Below are positions 46,192 through 55,128 of a DNA stretch of 64,000 nucleotides, piece by piece. Position 1 is the stretch's first letter, and every line of letters starts with the position of its first letter. The notes beneath the pieces are model-generated. The model was not told where the DNA came from. It was given only the letters and a program-made list of their open reading frames with translations, and searched no databases. Source of the stretch: Chelatococcus sambhunathii (lineage in GTDB: Bacteria > Pseudomonadota > Alphaproteobacteria > Rhizobiales > Methylopilaceae); NCBI GenBank assembly GCA_031316315.1, contig JADBEO010000019.1:19857-83856 (forward strand). Reading direction: 5' to 3'. The position numbers and the translations under genes were made by a program.

Positions 46192-47196
46192 ATGCTGATC
46201 CGCCGGACCCCCTCCTGGGCGCTGCCCGAAAGCGCCGCGACGCCCGAGCATGTCGCGATGAACCGCCGCCGCTTCATGGCGGCCGGAGCAGGGCTCGCGG
46301 CCGGCGCGTTCGCCGCGCCGGGCGCGGCCGAGGCTGGCCTGCTCGACATCTTCAAGTCCAAGCAGCCGCCGGCGCCGGAGGGGCCCGATCCCTCGGCCGG
46401 ACTTTATCCGGCGAAGCGCAACCCCGCCTTCAAGCTCGACCGGGACGTGACGCCCGAGAAGATCAACCTCGCCTACAACAACTATTACGAGTTCGGGACC
46501 AACAAGTGGGATCCAGCGGAGAACGCCGGAGCGCTCCGCCTGCGCCCGTGGACGGTGAAGATCGGCGGGCTCGTCGAGACGCCGCGCGAGGTCGGGATCG
46601 ACGACCTGCTCAAGGCGCTGCCGCTCGAGGAGCGGCTCTATCGCCATCGTTGCGTCGAGGCCTGGTCGATGGCGTTGCCCTGGACAGGCATCCCTATGAA
46701 GGATTTCGTCGCCTGGGCGAAGCCGCTCGGCTCGGCGAAGTATGTCGTGATGAAGACGTTCCTCGACACGGCCGTCGCGCCCTACCAGGCAAGCCCGCTC
46801 TACGAGTGGCCCTATACCGAAGGGCTGACCATCCAGGAGGCCACGAACGAGCTCGCCTTCCTCGCCACCGGCGCCTATGGCAAGCCTCTCGCCAAGCAGA
46901 TGGGCGCGCCGATCCGGCTGGCGGTTCCGTGGAAATATGGTTTCAAATCAGTTAAGTCGATCGTGAGCTTCGAGTTCTCCGAGAAGCGTCCGAAGACGCT
47001 CTGGCAGGCGGCGGGGCCGAGCGAATACGGCTTCTGGGCCAATGTGAACCCGGAGGTCTCGCACCCGCGCTGGAGCCAGGCGCAGGAGCGGGTGCTCGGC
47101 ACGAATGACCGCCGCCCGACGCAGCTCTACAACGGCTATGCGGAGCAGGTGGCAAGTCTCTACAAGGGGCTTGAGGGCGAAAAGCTGTTCATGTGA
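46192..47196 (+). CDS. msrP: Protein-methionine-sulfoxide reductase, molybdopterin catalytic subunit
   Basis: Periplasmic molybdenum enzyme (334 aa) that repairs oxidised methionine in exported proteins; formerly YedY. MLIRRTPSWALPESAATPEHVAMNRRRFMAAGAG is the family N-terminus with Tat motif NRRRFM. The molybdopterin domain shows LAYNNYYEFGTNKWDP, the molybdenum-ligand Cys in LYRHRCVEAWSMALPWTGIP (about residue 157), and the terminal YNGYAEQVASLYKGLEGEKLFM. Start ATG at 46192 is set by the family pattern and by the SigF-type promoter just upstream. The usual heme partner msrQ is not adjacent. Regulation together with the bufferin operon is predicted. Confidence 0.95.
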   Translation: MLIRRTPSWALPESAATPEHVAMNRRRFMAAGAGLAAGAFAAPGAAEAGLLDIFKSKQPPAPEGPDPSAGLYPAKRNPAFKLDRDVTPEKINLAYNNYYEFGTNKWDPAENAGALRLRPWTVKIGGLVETPREVGIDDLLKALPLEERLYRHRCVEAWSMALPWTGIPMKDFVAWAKPLGSAKYVVMKTFLDTAVAPYQASPLYEWPYTEGLTIQEATNELAFLATGAYGKPLAKQMGAPIRLAVPWKYGFKSVKSIVSFEFSEKRPKTLWQAAGPSEYGFWANVNPEVSHPRWSQAQERVLGTNDRRPTQLYNGYAEQVASLYKGLEGEKLFM

Positions 47197-47198
47197 CC

Positions 47199-48644
47199 TT
47201 AGGCGCGCCTGCGCCTGAATCGCCGCTTGACCCGCCCGCGGGCGCGTTTCCAGAAGCCCGGCGGTCGTTCCGGGTCGACGAAATCCGTCTCCGACAGCGC
47301 GTCCTCGATCGCGCCGACCTCGCGCGCCGGCAGTTCGACCAGCCGGCGGCCCGTCCCCGAAAGCTGCTCGATGGCGGCGATCAGCGAGCCGGTCTCGGCC
47401 ACGCGCCTTCCCACGTCTTCTGCGGAAACGCCCAGATGCTCCCCGAGCAGGTCGTCGCGAAGCGCGACGATCTCGCGCCGGGTCTCCTCGTCCGCGGCCT
47501 CGATCGCGAGATCGCATTCCGTATCGAAGCCCATCGAGCGATTGTTGAGGTTCGAGGAGCCCACCCTCAGCAGCCGGTCGTCGACGATCATGATCTTGGC
47601 GTGGACATAGATGGGCGTGTCGCTTCTCGTGACCGGGTAGTACATCCGGAACCGGCCTTGCGTGTCCGCCTTCCTGACATGGGCGAGGAGCTTCGCCCGG
47701 GCCGCGCCCATTGTGGTCTCCTCGAGCCAGCCTTCCTGAGAATAGGGGTTGACGACGACGATCTCGGGCCCGTCGTCCTCGCCCAGCCGCCGCATCACCG
47801 CTTCGGCGATCTGGCGGCTCGCGAAATACTGGCTCTCGATGTAGATCGCGCGCCGGGCAGCGGCGATCGCGGCGAGATAAAGCTGCTCGATCTCCGAAAC
47901 CTGCTCATAGTCCTCATAGGCCGCATAGGTGCGCGCGACAGCGACGTCGACGTCGACGAAATCGGCCAACAGACCGTCCGGCCAAGGCGTCTCTCCCGGC
48001 GGGGGAACCGGCAGGTCCTCGCCGGTAGCGCGTTTCCAGCGATCTCGCGCGAGTTCGCCCAGCGCCCTCGCCGCCGGGCCGTCGACGCAGGTCGTGGCGT
48101 CGTGCCAAGGGTCGAGCCGCCGTCCCCAGGGCGAGCGGCGTGACGGATCGTCGTCACGGTGCTCGCGGGTGTCCCATCGCCCGAGCGTCATGTCGATGCC
48201 GCCGCAGAAGGCCAACGCGTCGTCGATCACGACGATCTTCTGGTGGTGGGCCGCCATCTTCGGATGGGCGGCGTCGAGCTTCATGCGAATGTTCTTCCGC
48301 GCCATCCATTGCAGCAGGTAAATCGGCGTCTCCCCGCGAACGAGCGTTTCGAGCACGCCGAGGTTCCACTTCAGCAGATGGAACTGGACGTGCGGCCGCC
48401 GGTCCGCCGCCCATTTGAGGAACGGGCCGAGCTTGTTCGGACCTTCGACCGTCGGCCCTTCGGGCTCCAGTTCGATTCGCGAGTCGAAATCCCAGCCGAT
48501 CAGCATCACCGAATGACGGGCGTTCAGGATCGCCTGCTTGGCGAAGCGATAGTAGTCGGCCGCATCGACGATGAAGGCGAAGCGATGCGCCCGTTCGACG
48601 CGCCAGCAGGTGTCGCCCGGAACCAGAAACGGCTCGTCGGTCAT
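47199..48644 (-). CDS. Phospholipase D family protein
   Basis: Two-domain PLD-superfamily enzyme of 481 aa. The first HKD motif is HHQKIVVIDDALAFCGGIDM (about residues 151-170) and the second VHAKIMIVDDRLLRVGSSNLNNRS (about 342-365); both contain His, Lys and Asp, so a catalytic pair is complete. No clear membrane segment at the N-terminus, unlike cardiolipin synthase A. The tail is basic (RARGRVKRRFRRRRA), compatible with membrane or nucleic-acid contact. Start ATG at 48644. The substrate (phospholipid or other phosphodiester) is unknown. Converges on msrP with two bases between stops. Confidence 0.9.
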   Translation of the reverse strand: MTDEPFLVPGDTCWRVERAHRFAFIVDAADYYRFAKQAILNARHSVMLIGWDFDSRIELEPEGPTVEGPNKLGPFLKWAADRRPHVQFHLLKWNLGVLETLVRGETPIYLLQWMARKNIRMKLDAAHPKMAAHHQKIVVIDDALAFCGGIDMTLGRWDTREHRDDDPSRRSPWGRRLDPWHDATTCVDGPAARALGELARDRWKRATGEDLPVPPPGETPWPDGLLADFVDVDVAVARTYAAYEDYEQVSEIEQLYLAAIAAARRAIYIESQYFASRQIAEAVMRRLGEDDGPEIVVVNPYSQEGWLEETTMGAARAKLLAHVRKADTQGRFRMYYPVTRSDTPIYVHAKIMIVDDRLLRVGSSNLNNRSMGFDTECDLAIEAADEETRREIVALRDDLLGEHLGVSAEDVGRRVAETGSLIAAIEQLSGTGRRLVELPAREVGAIEDALSETDFVDPERPPGFWKRARGRVKRRFRRRRA

Positions 48645-48723
48645 ATCGGCAGTCGTCTCGCGCGGCCCCGGCGAGGTATAGGGCGCGCGGGCGCGGAGCC
48701 ATAGCCGCGGCGGCGGAAGCGCA

Positions 48724-51198
48724 TCACGTTCCGCGCGGCTTCGCGCGTGTGGTCGGCATGGCGGCGGCCGGGTCCTCGGGCCAGACGTGCCTCGGGTAAC
48801 GCCCGCGCATCTCGGTCCGCACGTCCTTCCAGCTTCCGCGCCAGAAGCCCGGCAGGTCGCGCGTCACCTGGATCGGGCGGTGGGCGGGCGACAGGAGCCG
48901 CACCGTCAGCGGCAGTCGGCCATTGGCGACCGCGGGATGGTTCGCGAGCCCGTAGAGCTCCTGCACCCGAACCTCGATCGCGGGCGCGTCTTCGCCTGCG
49001 TAGTCGATAGCGAGCCGTGAGCCGGTCGGCGCCTCGAAATGGCTCGGCGCCTCGACATCGAGGCGGCGGCGGAGCGTGTAGGGGACCATGACGTCGAGCG
49101 CCGCCGAAAGCGCGTCGGCGCCGACGTCGCGGATAGACGTCGCCTGCTGGAGGAAGGGCGCCAGCCATTCGGCGGCGCACGCAGCAAGCGCATCGTCGGA
49201 CAGGTCCGGCCAGCCGCCCCCGGCGTCCGCCCCGGCGAGAAAGGCGACGCGGTCGCGCAGGCCCTTCGCATGCGCGCTCCACGGCAGGCGGTCAACGCCC
49301 CGCGCCGCGAGCCCCTCTGCGAGCGCGCGCGCCGTCTCGGGCCCCGGACGGACCGCCGTGGGTCGTTCGGCCAGCGTCAGCGCCCCGAGCTTGCGCCGCG
49401 CCCGTCCGCGGACCGCCCCGGAAGCGGGATCGAAGGCGACCTCCTCTTTCTCCACGATCCTGTCGCCCGCCGCCTCGACGACGCCGGCCTCGTCGAGCGG
49501 GGCGGCGAGCAGGATTCGGCCCTGCTCGGCGACGCCGGTGAGGTCGAGCACGGCGAGATAGGTCTCGAGGGCGAGCGGGTCGGTCTCGTCGAGCGCGGCG
49601 CCGCGGCCGTTGGCGAGCAGGAACGCGCCCGGCCGCCCGCCGCCGCGCGCCTTGGCGACGCGATCCGGAAAGCCGCGCGCCGCGACGAGTCCCGCACGGC
49701 TGGGGTCGATCTCGCCTGGCCTCCCGCCGGCGGCCGACAGCCAGTTCGCGGCGAGCCTGCGCGCATCCTCGGCGCGCGGGCCGCGCTCGCGCATGAACCG
49801 GTCGAGGCGGCGACCGAGGTCGGCGCCGTCGCCGCCGAGTCCGCGCTCGACGGCGAGCAGGGCGATCAGGCTCGCGAGCGGGCCGTCGCCGGCCGGAACG
49901 GCGTCGAGCAGCATGGAAGCGAGGCGCGGGGGCAGGGCGATGGAGCGAATGTTGCGACCGCGCTCCGTCAGGCGGCCGTCGCAGTCGAGCGCGCCGATCG
50001 CCGACAGCATGGCGCGCGCCTCGGCGAGAGCGGCGGCCGGCGGCGGGTCGAGGAAGGCGAGGGCGGATGCGTCCGTGACGCCCCATGCGGCGAGGTCGAG
50101 CAGCAGGCCCGACAGGTCGCTCGCGAGGATTTCCGGCTCGGAGAAGGCCGGCAGGCTTCGCGTCGCGGCCTCGTCCCAGAGGCGGTAGCAGACGCCGGGC
50201 CCCGTGCGCCCCGCGCGGCCGCGCCGTTGGTCGACGGAGGCGCGGGAAGCGCGCGCGGTCTCGAGCCGCGTGATCCCGAGCGCAGGCTCGTGGCGCGGGA
50301 CGCGGGCCAGGCCGGAGTCGATGACGACGCGCACGCCTTCGATGGTGAGCGAGGTCTCGGCGATCGAAGTTGCTAGCACGACCTTGCGCCGGCCGGGCGC
50401 GGCCGGCGCCACCGCTCTGTCCTGCGCGCGCGGATCGAGGCCGCCATGCAACTCCTCCACCTCGACATGCTGGGGCAGGCCCGTCAGCCGTTCGGCCGTC
50501 CGCCGGATCTCGGCGCGACCGGGCAGGAAGACGAGCAGGCTCCCGGTCTCCTCGGCCAACGCGCGCTTCACGGCGGAGGCGGCGGCGTCCTCAACGCGCA
50601 TACGAGGATCGCGGCCGAGATGACGGGTCTCGACGGGATAGGCGCGGCCCTCGCTCTCGACGACTTCGGCACCGCCGAGCAGCCCAGCGACGCGCGCGCC
50701 GTCGAGCGTCGCCGACATGACGAGGATGCGCAGGTCCTCGCGCAATCCGGTCTGCGCGTCCCGAGCGAGCGCAAGGCCGAGATCGGCGTCGAGCGACCGC
50801 TCGTGGAACTCGTCGAACAGCACGGCGGCGACGCCGGATAGCTCCGGGTCGTCGACGATCATGCGCGCGAACACGCCGTCGGTGATGACCTCGATCCGAG
50901 TCCGGGCCGAGACCTTCGAGCCCAGACGCACGCGCAGACCGACGGTCTCTCCGACCTTTTCTCCCAGCGTCGCGGCCATGCGGGCGGCGGCGCCGCGCGC
51001 CGCGAGCCGGCGCGGCTCCAGCACGATGATCTTTCCGTCGCCCCGCCACGGCGCGTCGAGCAAGGCGAGGGGAACCCGCGTCGTCTTGCCGGCGCCGGGC
51101 GGCGCGACGAGCACGGCCGTATTGGAACGGTCCAGCGCCGAGCGAAGGCGCGGCAGCGCCTCGTCGACCGGCAGCGGCGCGGGGGCGGCCCCGTTCAC
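48724..51198 (-). CDS. hrpB: ATP-dependent helicase HrpB
   Basis: DEAH-type helicase-like protein of 824 aa. N-terminal helicase core: PPGAGKTTRVP (Walker A, about residue 35), LEPRRLAARGAAARMA (Ia), VLFDEFHERSLDADL (DEFH in place of DEAH, typical of HrpB), LVMSATLDG (III), VVLATSIAETSLTIEGVRVVIDSGLAR (V) and QRRGRAGRTGPGVCYRLW (VI). The C-terminal HrpB domain ends with SPAHRPIQVTRDLPGFWRGSWKDVRTEMRGRYPRHVWPEDP, a diagnostic motif. Role in bacteria is poorly defined. Start ATG at 51198, divergent from ppa. Confidence 0.94.
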   Translation of the reverse strand: MNGAAPAPLPVDEALPRLRSALDRSNTAVLVAPPGAGKTTRVPLALLDAPWRGDGKIIVLEPRRLAARGAAARMAATLGEKVGETVGLRVRLGSKVSARTRIEVITDGVFARMIVDDPELSGVAAVLFDEFHERSLDADLGLALARDAQTGLREDLRILVMSATLDGARVAGLLGGAEVVESEGRAYPVETRHLGRDPRMRVEDAAASAVKRALAEETGSLLVFLPGRAEIRRTAERLTGLPQHVEVEELHGGLDPRAQDRAVAPAAPGRRKVVLATSIAETSLTIEGVRVVIDSGLARVPRHEPALGITRLETARASRASVDQRRGRAGRTGPGVCYRLWDEAATRSLPAFSEPEILASDLSGLLLDLAAWGVTDASALAFLDPPPAAALAEARAMLSAIGALDCDGRLTERGRNIRSIALPPRLASMLLDAVPAGDGPLASLIALLAVERGLGGDGADLGRRLDRFMRERGPRAEDARRLAANWLSAAGGRPGEIDPSRAGLVAARGFPDRVAKARGGGRPGAFLLANGRGAALDETDPLALETYLAVLDLTGVAEQGRILLAAPLDEAGVVEAAGDRIVEKEEVAFDPASGAVRGRARRKLGALTLAERPTAVRPGPETARALAEGLAARGVDRLPWSAHAKGLRDRVAFLAGADAGGGWPDLSDDALAACAAEWLAPFLQQATSIRDVGADALSAALDVMVPYTLRRRLDVEAPSHFEAPTGSRLAIDYAGEDAPAIEVRVQELYGLANHPAVANGRLPLTVRLLSPAHRPIQVTRDLPGFWRGSWKDVRTEMRGRYPRHVWPEDPAAAMPTTRAKPRGT

Positions 51199-51321
51199 GC
51201 CGCGGGCCCGTCGTGAATCGGGCGATCAATCGATTGAAGGCGTCGATTGTACCTTGGCGCGGATGGCCTCGGGGCGACGGCTCCGCTACAGAGTCGGCGA
51301 ACAGACAACCGGGGCACGCTC

Positions 51322-51864
51322 ATGCGTATCGACGCCATCAAGATTGGGAACAATCCGCCGGAGGACGTGAACGTCATCATCGAGGTGCCGATCGGCGGCG
51401 AGCCGATCAAGTACGAGATGGACAAGGAGGCCGGCACCCTGGTCGTCGACCGCTTCCTCTACACGTCGATGCGCTATCCCGGAAACTACGGCTTCGTGCC
51501 GCATACCCTGTCCGACGACGGCGACCCGATCGACGTGCTGGTCGCCAACACCCGCGCGATCGTGCCTGGTGGCGTCATCAACTGCCGGCCGGTCGGCGTG
51601 TTCAGGATGGAGGACGAGGGCGGCGGCGACGAGAAGATCATCGCGGTTCCGTCCCCGAAGCTCACGCGTCGCTACGAGAACGTCCACAACTACGACCAGC
51701 TGCCGCCGATCACCATCGAGCAGATCGCGCACTTCTTCGAGCGCTACAAGGATCTCGAGAAGGGCAAATGGGTCAAGGGTCTCGGCTGGGGCGACGCCGA
51801 CGAAGCCAAGCAGATGATCCGCGACGCGATCGAGCGCGCGAAGCAGGCGAAGGCGAAAGCCTGA
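51322..51864 (+). CDS. ppa: Inorganic pyrophosphatase (family I)
   Basis: Soluble family-I pyrophosphatase of 180 aa hydrolysing PPi to phosphate. Signature DEAGxLxVDR-like region: [44 protein letters not shown] (about residues 33-76), containing the catalytic [10 protein letters not shown] block with its metal-binding Asp residues, and later [20 protein letters not shown] and [19 protein letters not shown]. Start ATG at 51322. Ends in a strong hairpin shared with the convergent DUF2189 gene. Confidence 0.97.
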   Translation: MRIDAIKIGNNPPEDVNVIIEVPIGGEPIKYEMDKEAGTLVVDRFLYTSMRYPGNYGFVPHTLSDDGDPIDVLVANTRAIVPGGVINCRPVGVFRMEDEGGGDEKIIAVPSPKLTRRYENVHNYDQLPPITIEQIAHFFERYKDLEKGKWVKGLGWGDADEAKQMIRDAIERAKQAKAKA

Positions 51865-51880
51865 GCGTCCGAAGGTCCGC

Positions 51881-51919
51881 CCCCCGGCCTCCTCTCCCGG
51901 GCGGGAGGGAGGCCGGGGG
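51881..51919. terminator. Long bidirectional hairpin between ppa and the DUF2189 gene
   Basis: Arms 51881-51892 and 51908-51919 pair over 12 bases; inside, CTCCCG (51894-51899) pairs with CGGGAG (51902-51907). No long T-tract, but the near-continuous 18-bp stem between two convergent stops is a likely terminator. Confidence 0.5.
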
Positions 51920-51928
51920 CGTTCCTGC

Positions 51929-52801
51929 CTACTTCACGACCCGTCGGTAGAGCCGCCAGGTCGCGTGCCCGAGCACCGGCATCACGACGATCAGCCCGAG
52001 CAACAGGGGAAGCGACCCCAGCACGAGCAGGCCGGCGACGATCGCCCCCCAGGCCAGCATGGCGACCGGGTTCTCACGCACGGCCTCCGTCGAGGCCGCG
52101 ACCGCGTCGCCGAGTCTGACCTTCCGGTCGAGCAGTAGCGGGAAGGACAGCGCGCTGATGCAGAGCGTAAAGATGGCGAACAGCGCGCCGATCGCGCAGC
52201 CGACCACCGCCATGAGCTGCCCCTCGCGGGTCGTGACGACGTCGCGGAAGAACTCCCCCGCCGAGTCGGGCGACTCCGGTCCCATGGTGGCGGCGTAGAT
52301 CAGCCAGGCTGTCGCGATCCACGCTACGAACACCGCGCCGAGGATCAGGCCGAGCGACCAGATCGCGCCGGCCGATGGCGAGGCGAAGGCGTCGACCAGG
52401 TTCGACCAACGCACCTCCTCGCCGAGTTCGCGGCGCCGACTCGCCTCGTAAAGACTGAGCGCGACGAAGGGCCCGACGAGCGCGAAGCCCGCGACCAGCG
52501 GGAAGAGGAGCGGGACCAGCGAGGCGTGGAGCGTGATCTGCGCCAGCACGAGGCCGGCCAGCGGGTAGATCAACCCGATCGCGAGCACGTCGGTTCTCAG
52601 GTTCAGGAAATCGTCGAAACCCTCCCGCAGCGCCGCCGTGAGGTCGCCGAAGCCGATCGCGCGGATTTCGATCGGCGCCTCGTCGAATTGCTCGACCGGG
52701 CGGCGCAAGGCGTGGCTTGCTGCGCCCACCGCGTGGGCGGTGTCGCCGAGATAGGCCGCGCCCCATTCGACGGGATTTCTGATGTGGTCGTCATGCGTCA
52801 T
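51929..52801 (-). CDS. DUF2189 multi-pass membrane protein
   Basis: Integral membrane protein of 290 aa, function unknown. It has six to seven hydrophobic segments: about 72-92 (VLAIGLIYPLAGLVLAQITL), 95-118, 150-175 (IWSLGLILGAVFVAWIATAWLIYAA), 200-230 and 250-280. The family pattern IRAIGFGDLTAALREGFDDFLNLRTDVLAIGLIYPLAGLVLA before the first helix is diagnostic of DUF2189. Start ATG at 52801 has GGGAGGA at good spacing. Divergent from the small stress-promoter gene at 53057. Confidence 0.9.
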   Translation of the reverse strand: MTHDDHIRNPVEWGAAYLGDTAHAVGAASHALRRPVEQFDEAPIEIRAIGFGDLTAALREGFDDFLNLRTDVLAIGLIYPLAGLVLAQITLHASLVPLLFPLVAGFALVGPFVALSLYEASRRRELGEEVRWSNLVDAFASPSAGAIWSLGLILGAVFVAWIATAWLIYAATMGPESPDSAGEFFRDVVTTREGQLMAVVGCAIGALFAIFTLCISALSFPLLLDRKVRLGDAVAASTEAVRENPVAMLAWGAIVAGLLVLGSLPLLLGLIVVMPVLGHATWRLYRRVVK

Positions 52802-52957
52802 CGCCTTGTCCTCCCGAACGTCGGTTCGGCAGGGTGCGGCCGGACTTCCCGAAGTCACGCGCCCGCTGGCGATCGGAAGCCGCGGGCGGGCCGCGACCTT
52901 GTCTGCCGATGACCATACGCCCGTCTGGGCGGATGTCACGCGCCGTCGCAAGGGTCG

Positions 52958-52982
52958 GAACCTTGGCGCGCCATGCACGTTG
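52958..52982 (+). promoter_or_regulatory. EcfG-type general stress promoter
   Basis: GGAAC (52958-52962), 16-base spacer, CGTT (52979-52982): exact match. The next gene starts at 53057, giving a leader of about 70 bases. Confidence 0.7.
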
Positions 52983-53056
52983 GCTCTGTGAGCACGCGAA
53001 CATCTTTCGCGCGCCGAGTTTCTGGGGCGACAGACGTTTGAGGACGTGAGAGACCT

Positions 53057-53326
53057 ATGGCCTTCAAGACCGAAAACCTTGTCCGCAACTTTCGTCGCGC
53101 CGGCCCGCCGGCCCTGCTCGCCGCCTGTCTCGCGGTCGGTCCCGCCTTCGCGCAGACCACCGTCGTGACGCAGGAGCCGAGCGTCGAGAAGACGGAGACG
53201 AAGATCAAGGAGAAGAACAACGGCGACGTCGTCGTGAAGCAGAAGGAAAAGAGCGACGACGTGACCGTGAAGTCGAAGACTAAGATCGACGACGACAGCA
53301 GCAAGACGACCACGGTCGTGCGCTGA
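53057..53326 (+). CDS. Small exported Lys/Thr/Asp-rich protein
   Basis: Protein of 89 aa, no known family. Signal peptide residues 1-32 (GPPALLAACLAVGPAFA, cleavage after AFA). The mature 57 residues have no Cys, Trp, Tyr or Phe and consist almost entirely of Lys, Glu, Asp, Thr, Val and Ser (VEKTETKIKEKNNGDVVV and so on), so an unfolded or repetitive charged peptide is expected. KxKEK / KSKTKIDDD stretches suggest a degenerate repeat. Start ATG at 53057. A perfect EcfG promoter and a strong terminator frame it as a single-gene stress-induced unit. Function unknown. Confidence 0.7.
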   Translation: MAFKTENLVRNFRRAGPPALLAACLAVGPAFAQTTVVTQEPSVEKTETKIKEKNNGDVVVKQKEKSDDVTVKSKTKIDDDSSKTTTVVR

Positions 53327-53354
53327 CGCTCGATCTGATCTGACCGGACTGAAT

Positions 53355-53393
53355 GCGGCGCCCGCGGGCTTTCCGGCTCGCGGGCGCCGCTTT
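53355..53393 (+). terminator. Terminator of the small exported protein gene
   Basis: GCGGCGCCCGCG (53355-53366) pairs with 53379-53390 over 12 bases, 12-base loop, followed by TTT. It lies 28 bases after the stop. Confidence 0.75.
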
Positions 53394-53587
53394 GCGTGGG
53401 CGCGCGCAGGCGAGGGCGCTGTCGGGCTTCCCTTCAATCCGGGGCGGCGCTAGAGCAAGTCCGGCTGCCGCGGATAGGCGCACGATTGGGAGGCCGAGCA
53501 ATTTGAGGCCTTGCCGATCGTTTGATCCGCCTCAAGGGCAATTTGCTCCGCGTCCGGGCCGGGCCGCCAGTTCTCCGAGGGCCGACC
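53394..53587. other. Non-coding stretch before the amine oxidase gene, partly structured
   Basis: No gene seen. The only structure is an imperfect inverted repeat in about 53493-53553: GAGCAA near 53497 with TTGCTC near 53548, and GAGGC / GCCTC inside it, which could fold as a hairpin with bulges in the leader of the amine oxidase gene. No promoter motif recognised. Confidence 0.35.
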
Positions 53588-53701
53588 ATGTCCTACGCAA
53601 TCCTTGATCCAACGCCACTCGCCGCACGCAGCGCTGGCGGACCCTCGGGCCTTGTCGAGGAGGACGCGCGGGGCTTCGTCGGCCGCGGCGGCGAGAGCTA
53701 G
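53588..53701 (+). CDS. Possible 37-aa upstream ORF of the amine oxidase gene
   Basis: ATG at 53588 preceded by CGAGGG, stop TAG at 53699-53701, five bases before the GTG start of the amine oxidase. The peptide MSYAILDPTPLAARSAGG... has no known motif. Its position would allow translational coupling, but codon preference alone does not prove it is expressed. Confidence 0.25.
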   Translation: MSYAILDPTPLAARSAGGPSGLVEEDARGFVGRGGES

Positions 53702-53705
53702 CCCG

Positions 53706-54935
53706 GTGGCGGGATCGCACGTCGACGTCGCGGTCGTCGGGGGCGGAGCGGCCGGTATCGCGGCCGCCCGGCGGCTGCGCGACGCCGGCCGCGACGTGCT
53801 GCTGCTGGAGGCCCGCGAGCGACTGGGCGGTCGCGCCTTCACGCGGCTCGACCCGGCGGGAGGCCCTCTCGATCTCGGCTGCGGCTGGCTGCATTCAGGC
53901 GACGTCAATCCATGGACCGAGATCGCCGGCCGCGCCGGGCTCAAAGTCGACCGCAGCCCGGCGCCCTGGTCGCGCCCCGGCATGGGGCTGGGTTTCTCGG
54001 AAGAGGATCTGGCCTCGTTCCAAGCCGCGCGCGAAGCCTTTCACGATCAGCTCGGCGAGCTTCTGCGCCGCGGCGACGCGCCGGCCTCGGATGCGCTTGA
54101 GCCGGGCGGCCGCTGGAATGCGCTGCTGTCTGCGATCTACACCTATGTTAGCGGCGGCGAGATCGGGCGAATCTCCGCGCGCGACCTCGTCAATTACGGT
54201 GACACCGGCTTCAATTACCGCGTCGCGGGCGGATACGGCGCGCTGATCGCGGGGCACGTCGGCGACGCGCCCGTCGCGCTCGGGACCGCGGTCTCGCGCG
54301 TCGACCATACCGGCGCCTCCATCCGGCTGGAGACGGCGAAGGGGACGATCGAGGCGGAGAAGGTGGTCATCGCGCTGCCGAGCGCGCTGATCGCGGAGGG
54401 GGCCGTCGCCTTCACGCCGGATCTGCCGCAGAAGCGCGAGGCGGCGGCTGGCCTGCCGCTCGGCCTCGCCGACAAGGTCTACTTCATGCTCGACCGGCCG
54501 GACGGCTTCGAGGCCGACAGCCGCGCCTTCGGCCGCCGCGATCGGGTCGCGACCGCCGCCTATCATTTCCGGCCAAGCGGACGCCCGCTGGTGGAGGCTT
54601 ACTTCGGCGGCGACTGCGCCGATGCGCTGGAGCGCGAGGGCGAGCCGGCGTTCGCCGACTTCGCGCTGGCGGAGCTCTCAGGCCTGTTCGGCGAGGGAAT
54701 CCGGGCGCGGCTGAGCCCGCTGCCGACGCATCTATGGCGCGCGGATCCCTTCGCACGCGGTTCCTATTCCTTCGCGCTGCCGGGCCGGGCCGGGGACCGC
54801 AAGCTGCTCGCGGAGCCCGTCGACGGGCGGCTCTTCTTCGCCGGAGAGGCCTGCTCCGAGGAGGATTACTCGACCGCGCACGGCGCCTACCGCACGGGGA
54901 TCGCGGCTGCGGAGGCGATCCTGGCCGGAGAATGA
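53706..54935 (+). CDS. Flavin monoamine oxidase family protein
   Basis: FAD amine oxidase of 409 aa. The FAD motif is VDVAVVGGGAAGIAAARRLRDAGRDVLLLEARERLGGRAFT (about residues 6-46), followed by LDLGCGWLHSGDVNPW, VVIALPSALIAEGAVAF and the C-terminal FAD-binding GRLFFAGEACSEEDYSTAHGAYRTGIAAAEAIL. The family oxidises primary, secondary or polyamine substrates; the substrate is not decidable, though polyamine genes elsewhere in the window make amines plausible. Start GTG at 53706 fits the family length; a TTG at 53604 would add 34 residues of low quality. No signal peptide. Confidence 0.87.
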   Translation: MAGSHVDVAVVGGGAAGIAAARRLRDAGRDVLLLEARERLGGRAFTRLDPAGGPLDLGCGWLHSGDVNPWTEIAGRAGLKVDRSPAPWSRPGMGLGFSEEDLASFQAAREAFHDQLGELLRRGDAPASDALEPGGRWNALLSAIYTYVSGGEIGRISARDLVNYGDTGFNYRVAGGYGALIAGHVGDAPVALGTAVSRVDHTGASIRLETAKGTIEAEKVVIALPSALIAEGAVAFTPDLPQKREAAAGLPLGLADKVYFMLDRPDGFEADSRAFGRRDRVATAAYHFRPSGRPLVEAYFGGDCADALEREGEPAFADFALAELSGLFGEGIRARLSPLPTHLWRADPFARGSYSFALPGRAGDRKLLAEPVDGRLFFAGEACSEEDYSTAHGAYRTGIAAAEAILAGE

Positions 54936-55084
54936 AGCGCTGTGCCGGAACGGCCACGTCGCCCCGCACGGCTGCAACGTTCCGAAACCCACGGTGACCC
55001 GCGCCGCCGTTGTTCGGCCGTATCCGCCGCCTATCTCGCAGACCAGTCCACAGCGCGGTTCCCGCCCCTCCCGCGCCGCGGACT

Positions 55085-55116
55085 GGCCGGCGAGGCGGCG
55101 TTTGGCCTCGCCGGCC
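55085..55116. terminator. Perfect 12-bp hairpin downstream of selD
   Basis: GGCCGGCGAGGC (55085-55096) pairs with 55105-55116 around an 8-base loop, 12 bases after the selD stop in its direction and about 150 bases after the amine oxidase stop. No T-tract on either side. Likely marks transcript ends. Confidence 0.45.
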
Positions 55117-55128
55117 AAAGCAATTCCC

